Assembly (NCBI RefSeq): GCF_028649435.1
Contig: NZ_JAQSIN010000007.1
Source: Curvibacter microcysteis
Lineage (GTDB): Bacteria; Pseudomonadota; Gammaproteobacteria; Burkholderiales; Burkholderiaceae_C
Strand: one strand, 5' to 3'
DNA length: 64,000 nucleotides
Part shown: positions 60,925-64,000 of the stretch, in pieces
How the letters are laid out: each line of letters starts with the position of its first letter
How positions within the stretch are numbered: position 1 is the first letter of the stretch
Made by a program: the position numbers and the translations under genes
The notes under the pieces: generated by a model
Told to the model about the DNA's origin: nothing
The model's database searches: none
Seen by the model: the letters and a program-made list of their open reading frames with translations, nothing else

Positions 60925-61134
60925 TCAGGGATGACCGGCCGCAGACTTCACCGCCTTGCGAGCCGCGTCCAGCGCCTCAACAGCGTCTCCTTTTTTGGCC
61001 TGCAGCGTGCCGGCCACCTGATTTTTCAAGCCCTTGGCTTGCAAAGCCTTGTCATGCAGGATTTTGCCGGTCGATTCTTGGGTTTTGCCGATGGCGGTTT
61101 GGGTGGCGCCGGCGACTTGGTCTTTGTTGATCAT
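60925..61134 (-). CDS. CsbD-family stress protein
   Basis: Protein of 69 residues, MINKDQVAGATQTAIGKTQESTGKILHDKALQAKGLKNQVAGTLQAKKGDAVEAL, the CsbD-like pattern (K..QV.G..K...G). General stress proteins of unknown function, in Gram-negatives often under sigma-S-type control. ATG 61134 starts at the family N-terminus. Convergent with the TPR-like gene, 12 bases apart. Confidence 0.9.
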   Translation of the reverse strand: MINKDQVAGATQTAIGKTQESTGKILHDKALQAKGLKNQVAGTLQAKKGDAVEALDAARKAVKSAAGHP

Positions 61135-61431
61135 GGATTGCACTCCGACGGGTGAGGCCCCGTCTGAACCTTGTCCTCGGCTTGAGGACTGGCTTGAGAC
61201 TGAGGGCTGTGCGCAGGGGCGTCGGTGTGGCGGGGCACGCAGGCGTGAGCTTTCGACAACAGGCATGGGTGTTCAAGCGGCGCAGCTGTGCCATGGCCCA
61301 CAGCGGAGCAAGGAGGCAGGGGCGCCGCGTTTTGCTGCGTGGCGTTCGTTACCGTACTCTGGGCCAGGTCGGCGGGCACGGCATTCTAGGATTCGAGGCT
61401 TGAGCATTCCCTCGTTTTCCAAGGCTGCGAC
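61135..61431. other. Gene-poor stretch between csbD-like gene and micro-ORF
   Basis: About 300 bases with no frame I trust. Several open frames exist on both strands but have Arg/Pro/Ala-rich wording and no ribosome site. It presumably holds promoters for the CsbD gene (minus) and the small membrane ORF (plus). Confidence 0.4.
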
Positions 61432-61605
61432 GTGCAAGACGACACCATTCCGTCCCAACTGTTTCCTGAAAGCACGGGTTCCCGTGCCACCCCTCCGTCC
61501 CGATCTCAACGCCGAACCCGGGCCTGGTCGCGATGGGTTCTTTGGTGCTTGTTTGCCCTCGGGGCGGTGGCGCTGGCGAAATGGTTGTCCCGCATCATGG
61601 CTTGA
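61432..61605 (+). CDS. Small single-pass membrane protein, candidate
   Basis: Open frame of 57 codons beginning GTG with AAGG eight bases before. The protein MQDDTIPSQLFPESTGSRA continues through a Ser/Arg-rich stretch (SRSQRRTRAWSR) to one membrane helix WVLWCLFALGAVALAKWL (about 35-52) and a short tail LSRIMA. The basic segment before the helix fits N-in topology. The frame lies in an otherwise empty stretch and third codon positions are GC-rich. Real but unconfirmed. Confidence 0.5.
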   Translation: MQDDTIPSQLFPESTGSRATPPSRSQRRTRAWSRWVLWCLFALGAVALAKWLSRIMA

Positions 61606-61684
61606 TGCAGCGCTGCCGGCCCGAATGGCGTGATCGGCCTGATGGCCCACGCCCTGGTAACCCACGGGCTTTTGACCCACCAAG

Positions 61685-61719
61685 AAAAAGCCCCTGACTC
61701 TTGCGAATCAGGGGCTTTC
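61685..61719 (-). terminator. Terminator downstream of tRNA-Thr
   Basis: AAAGCCCCTGA (61687-61697) pairs with TCAGGGGCTTT (61708-61718), the left side being preceded by A residues that read as T on the minus strand. It lies immediately 3' of the tRNA gene. Confidence 0.85.
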
Positions 61720-61722
61720 ATT

Positions 61723-61798
61723 TGGTGCCGGAGAGATGAATCGAACACCCGACCTTCTCATTACGAATGAGCTGCTCTACCGACTGAGCTACACCGGC
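61723..61798 (-). tRNA. tRNA-Thr (anticodon CGU)
   Basis: The minus strand folds as a 76-base tRNA with encoded CCA: acceptor GCCGGTG/CTCCGGC, D arm with AGCTCAGTCGGTAGAGC, anticodon stem-loop CTCATTCGTAATGAG with anticodon CGU (reads ACG), T arm GGGTG TTCGATT CATCT. The sequence is very close to E. coli threonine tRNA(CGU) in the anticodon arm. One acceptor-stem pair is a U6-U67 mismatch. Located between the micro-ORF and fbp. Confidence 0.95.
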
Positions 61799-61810
61799 TG
61801 GAACCCGGGA

Positions 61811-62818
61811 TTATACACCGGTGTGGTAACTCGTCACGCGATCGACTTCATTTTTTGAGCCCAGCACCACGCTGACACGCTCGTGCAGCTGGCCTGGAAC
61901 GATGTCCAGGATGCGTTGGCGGCCGTTGGTGGCGGCGCCGCCGGCTTGCTCGACCAGCCAGCTCATCGGGTTGGCTTCGTACATCAGGCGCAGCTTGCCG
62001 GGTTTGTTCGGCTCGCGCTTGTCCCAGGGGTACATGAACACGCCGCCACGGGTCAGGATGCGGTGCACGTCGGCCACCATGCTGGCAATCCAGCGCATGT
62101 TGAAGTCCTTGCCGCGCGGGCCTTCCTTGCCTTGCAGGCACTCGTCGATGTAGCGCTTCACCGGCTCGTCCCAGTGGCGCATGTTGCTCATGTTGATGGC
62201 AAATTCTTTGGTGTCGGCCGGGATGGTGACGTTCTCTTGCGTCAGCACAAACGAGCCTTGTTCGCGGTCCAGCGTGAACATGCTCACGCCGTCGCCCACG
62301 GTCAGCACCAGGGTGGTTTGCGGACCGTACACGCAGTAGCCTGCGGCCACTTGTTGGGCGCCGGCCTGCAAGAAGTCCTGTTCGGTCACGCCGGGCGAGC
62401 CTTCAGGCTTCTTCAGCACGCTGAAGATGGTGCCGATGCTGACGTTGACGTCGATGTTGCTCGAGCCGTCGAGCGGGTCAAACAGCAGCAGGTATTCGCC
62501 TTGCGGGTAACGGTTGGGCACCAAGTAGATGCTGTCCATTTCTTCCGAGGCCATGGCGGCCAGGTGACCGCCCCATTCGTTGGCTTCGATCAGCACCTCG
62601 TTGGCGATGATGTCGAGCTTTTTTTGCACTTCGCCCTGCACGTTTTCACTGTCGGCCGAGCCGAGCACGCCGCCGAGCGCGCCCTTGTTGACGGCTTGGC
62701 TGATGCTTTTGCAGGCGCGTGCCACGACTTCGAGCAGCAGGCGCAGTTGCGAGGGAATGTGACCTTCTTCGCGTTGCTGTTCAACGAGGTAGCGGGTCAG
62801 GCTGATTTTTTGGGCCAT
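61811..62818 (-). CDS. fbp: Fructose-1,6-bisphosphatase class I
   Basis: Gluconeogenic enzyme of 335 residues, fructose-1,6-bisphosphate to fructose-6-phosphate. Motifs: KKLDIIANEVLIEA, MASEEMDSIYLVP, metal-binding FDPLDGSSNIDVNVSIGTIFSVL, and ARG-like KLRLMYEANPMSWLVEQAGGAATNG. Start ATG 62818 (MAQKISLTRYLVEQQREEGHIPSQLRLLLEVVARA) preceded by GGAGAA. It follows pepN on the same strand by 13 bases, a usual order. Confidence 0.97.
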   Translation of the reverse strand: MAQKISLTRYLVEQQREEGHIPSQLRLLLEVVARACKSISQAVNKGALGGVLGSADSENVQGEVQKKLDIIANEVLIEANEWGGHLAAMASEEMDSIYLVPNRYPQGEYLLLFDPLDGSSNIDVNVSIGTIFSVLKKPEGSPGVTEQDFLQAGAQQVAAGYCVYGPQTTLVLTVGDGVSMFTLDREQGSFVLTQENVTIPADTKEFAINMSNMRHWDEPVKRYIDECLQGKEGPRGKDFNMRWIASMVADVHRILTRGGVFMYPWDKREPNKPGKLRLMYEANPMSWLVEQAGGAATNGRQRILDIVPGQLHERVSVVLGSKNEVDRVTSYHTGV

Positions 62819-62831
62819 GGTTTTCTTCTCC

Positions 62832-64000
62832 TTAATCGGCGAGGGCGCGTGTCACGACTTCGCGCACGTCGTTGCTGAGGTCGGCTTTGGCGGCCACGCG
62901 GGCAATGGCTTCGCGGGCGGCGCTGCGGTAGGGCTCGGCCAGCTTCTTCCAGCGGTCCAGGGCACGCGCCAGGCGGGCGGCCACTTGCGGGTTGATGGCA
63001 TCCAGCTCGATCACACGGTCGGCCCAGAACACATAACCTGCGGCGTCGCTGCGGTGGAAGGCGCCAGGGTTGGCGCTGCAGAAGCTGAAGATCACGCTGC
63101 GTGCCCGGTTGGGGTTGCGCAGGTTGAAGTCCGGGTGGTTCATCAGCTGGCGCACCGCCGGCAGCACATGGCCGCCATGGTCGGGCGCGCCGGCTTGCAG
63201 CGAGAACCACTTGTCAATCACCAGGGCCTCGTTCTTGAACAGGGCATGGAAGCGGCTCAGGGCCGGGGCGGCCAGTTCGTGGCCGCTGATGACCAGTGCG
63301 CTCAAGGCGTTGAAGCGGTCGGTCATGTTGGCCGCGTCCTTGAAGCGCTGGAAGGCCTTGCCAGGCCAGACCGTGTCACCGCTGCGGCGTGCCGCCACGC
63401 AGAGCTGGGTCAAGGCCAGGCCGGCCAGGGCGCGGCGACCGGAGGACACCGGGTCGGGCTGGTAGCCGCCGGTGTCGCGGTTGTCTTCCCAGGCCTGCTG
63501 CCATTGCGTCTGCAAGGCGGTGGCCAGTTGCTCGCGCATGGCTTCACGCACGGCATGGATGCGCTGCGGGTCGACCACGTCCAACTGCTCGGCCAGGTAG
63601 GTTTCCGAGGGCAGGGTCAGCACCAGTTCCTTGAAGGCGGCGTCCAGGGCCGGGTCGGCCAGCACCTGGCGCATGGCGTCCAGGTAGGCCTCGTCGAGCA
63701 CCGGGCTGTTGGCCAGGTCGCTGTCGCTGGTGATGGCTTTGAGCGCGCGCGCCAGGGCCAGGCGTTGGCCGGCTTCCCAGCGGTTGAAGGGGTCGTTGTC
63801 GTGCGCCAGCAGGGTCAGCAGCTCGGTGTCGGTGTAGGCATAGTCCAGCACCACCGGGGCCGAGAAGTCGCGCAGGATGGACGGCACGGGGGCGCTGTCC
63901 ACGTTGACGAAGGTCAGGGTCTCGCTGGCTTCGGTCAGCACAAAGGTGCGGGTGCCGGACTCGGCCTGGTTCCAGTGCGCCAGCTGCAGCGGCAGGGCCT
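62832..64000 (-). CDS. pepN: Aminopeptidase N, C-terminal part (5' end outside window)
   Basis: Last about 389 residues of PepN (M1 family). The frame continues through the window edge at 64000 (LQLAHWNQAESGTRTFVLTEASETLTF), so the GTG at 63941 is internal. Visible are the DUF3458 region (SAPVPSILRDFSAPVVLDYAYTDTELLTLLAHDNDPFNRWEAGQRLALARAL) and the helical C-terminal domain ending YRSAAREAIARVAAKADLSNDVREVVTRALAD. The zinc-site HExxH lies beyond the window. Upstream of fbp on the same strand. Confidence 0.96.
   Translation of the reverse strand, partial: ALPLQLAHWNQAESGTRTFVLTEASETLTFVNVDSAPVPSILRDFSAPVVLDYAYTDTELLTLLAHDNDPFNRWEAGQRLALARALKAITSDSDLANSPVLDEAYLDAMRQVLADPALDAAFKELVLTLPSETYLAEQLDVVDPQRIHAVREAMREQLATALQTQWQQAWEDNRDTGGYQPDPVSSGRRALAGLALTQLCVAARRSGDTVWPGKAFQRFKDAANMTDRFNALSALVISGHELAAPALSRFHALFKNEALVIDKWFSLQAGAPDHGGHVLPAVRQLMNHPDFNLRNPNRARSVIFSFCSANPGAFHRSDAAGYVFWADRVIELDAINPQVAARLARALDRWKKLAEPYRSAAREAIARVAAKADLSNDVREVVTRALAD

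Noticed and set aside
61034..61633. 199-codon plus-strand frame across the CsbD gene and the following gap
   Set aside because: Overlaps the convincing CsbD gene antisense and has no family wording; the 57-codon frame at 61432 in another phase has better start and protein features.
61723..61798. tRNA-Thr as attachment site for an integrated element
   Set aside because: No integrase, no direct repeat of the tRNA 3' end and no accessory genes within the window.

Overview
The window is a gene-dense, high-GC stretch of bacterial chromosome. Protein families and gene order point to a betaproteobacterium of the order Burkholderiales, most likely family Comamonadaceae; the genus cannot be fixed from the sequence. 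Indicators are DUF2917 beside a MocR regulator, DUF3579 near rpsT and argDF, purM-perM-hda-HAD-pcnB-folK, a Bug/TctC binding protein, gcdH with a CaiB transferase and LysR, and kynBUA. About 70 protein genes and one tRNA are supported. I saw no integrase, transposase, CRISPR array, rRNA or prophage.

Layout. 1-5.2 kb: end of an OmpR-type response regulator with its histidine kinase, a DUF1653 protein, an RsmB-type rRNA methyltransferase, a fatty acid desaturase and a DUF2917 protein. 5.3-14.7 kb: MocR regulator, rpmB-rpmG, trxB, a Crp/Fnr regulator, ftsK, lolA and rarA. 15-21 kb: livHMGF, preceded by a possible NtrC site and sigma-54 promoter, then a DUF486 protein and a DUF47-pit phosphate pair behind a Pho-box-like repeat. 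21-28 kb: orphan ParA, kynBUA (tryptophan to anthranilate) and feoA-feoB plus a Cys-rich partner behind a Fur box. 28-33.6 kb: argF-argD, DUF3579, rpsT, murJ and a SirB1-family gene. 33.7-36 kb: a three-gene operon of isochorismatase-fold hydrolase, DJ-1/PfpI protein and GlxA-type AraC regulator. 36-42 kb: purM, then perM, hda, HAD phosphatase, pcnB and folK, tightly packed. 42-49 kb: Bug-type binding protein, an Ala/Lys-rich secreted protein, a ferredoxin-flavin reductase, a Rossmann dehydrogenase, a DegP-like protein lacking its catalytic triad, TerC and PPK2. 49-54 kb: glutarate module (CaiB transferase, gcdH, LysR) and a Tat-exported intradiol dioxygenase-like protein. 54-64 kb: small and DUF proteins, a ParB-like protein, a chemoreceptor, an MBL-fold protein with an altered metal motif, DsbA-family and CsbD proteins, a possible unlisted membrane micro-ORF, tRNA-Thr(CGU), fbp and the C-terminal part of pepN.

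Most of this is core metabolism and cell biology. The most interesting signals are regulatory (sigma-54/NtrC at liv, the Pho box at DUF47-pit, the Fur box shared by kyn and feo, the operator-like repeat at gcdH) and enzyme-fold proteins that have lost catalytic residues. I found no convincing new multi-gene system. The best candidates for unexplored biology are the hydrolase/DJ-1/GlxA operon, the triad-less DegP homologue, the orphan Par proteins and the inverted repeat with a DnaA box near 53.75 kb.
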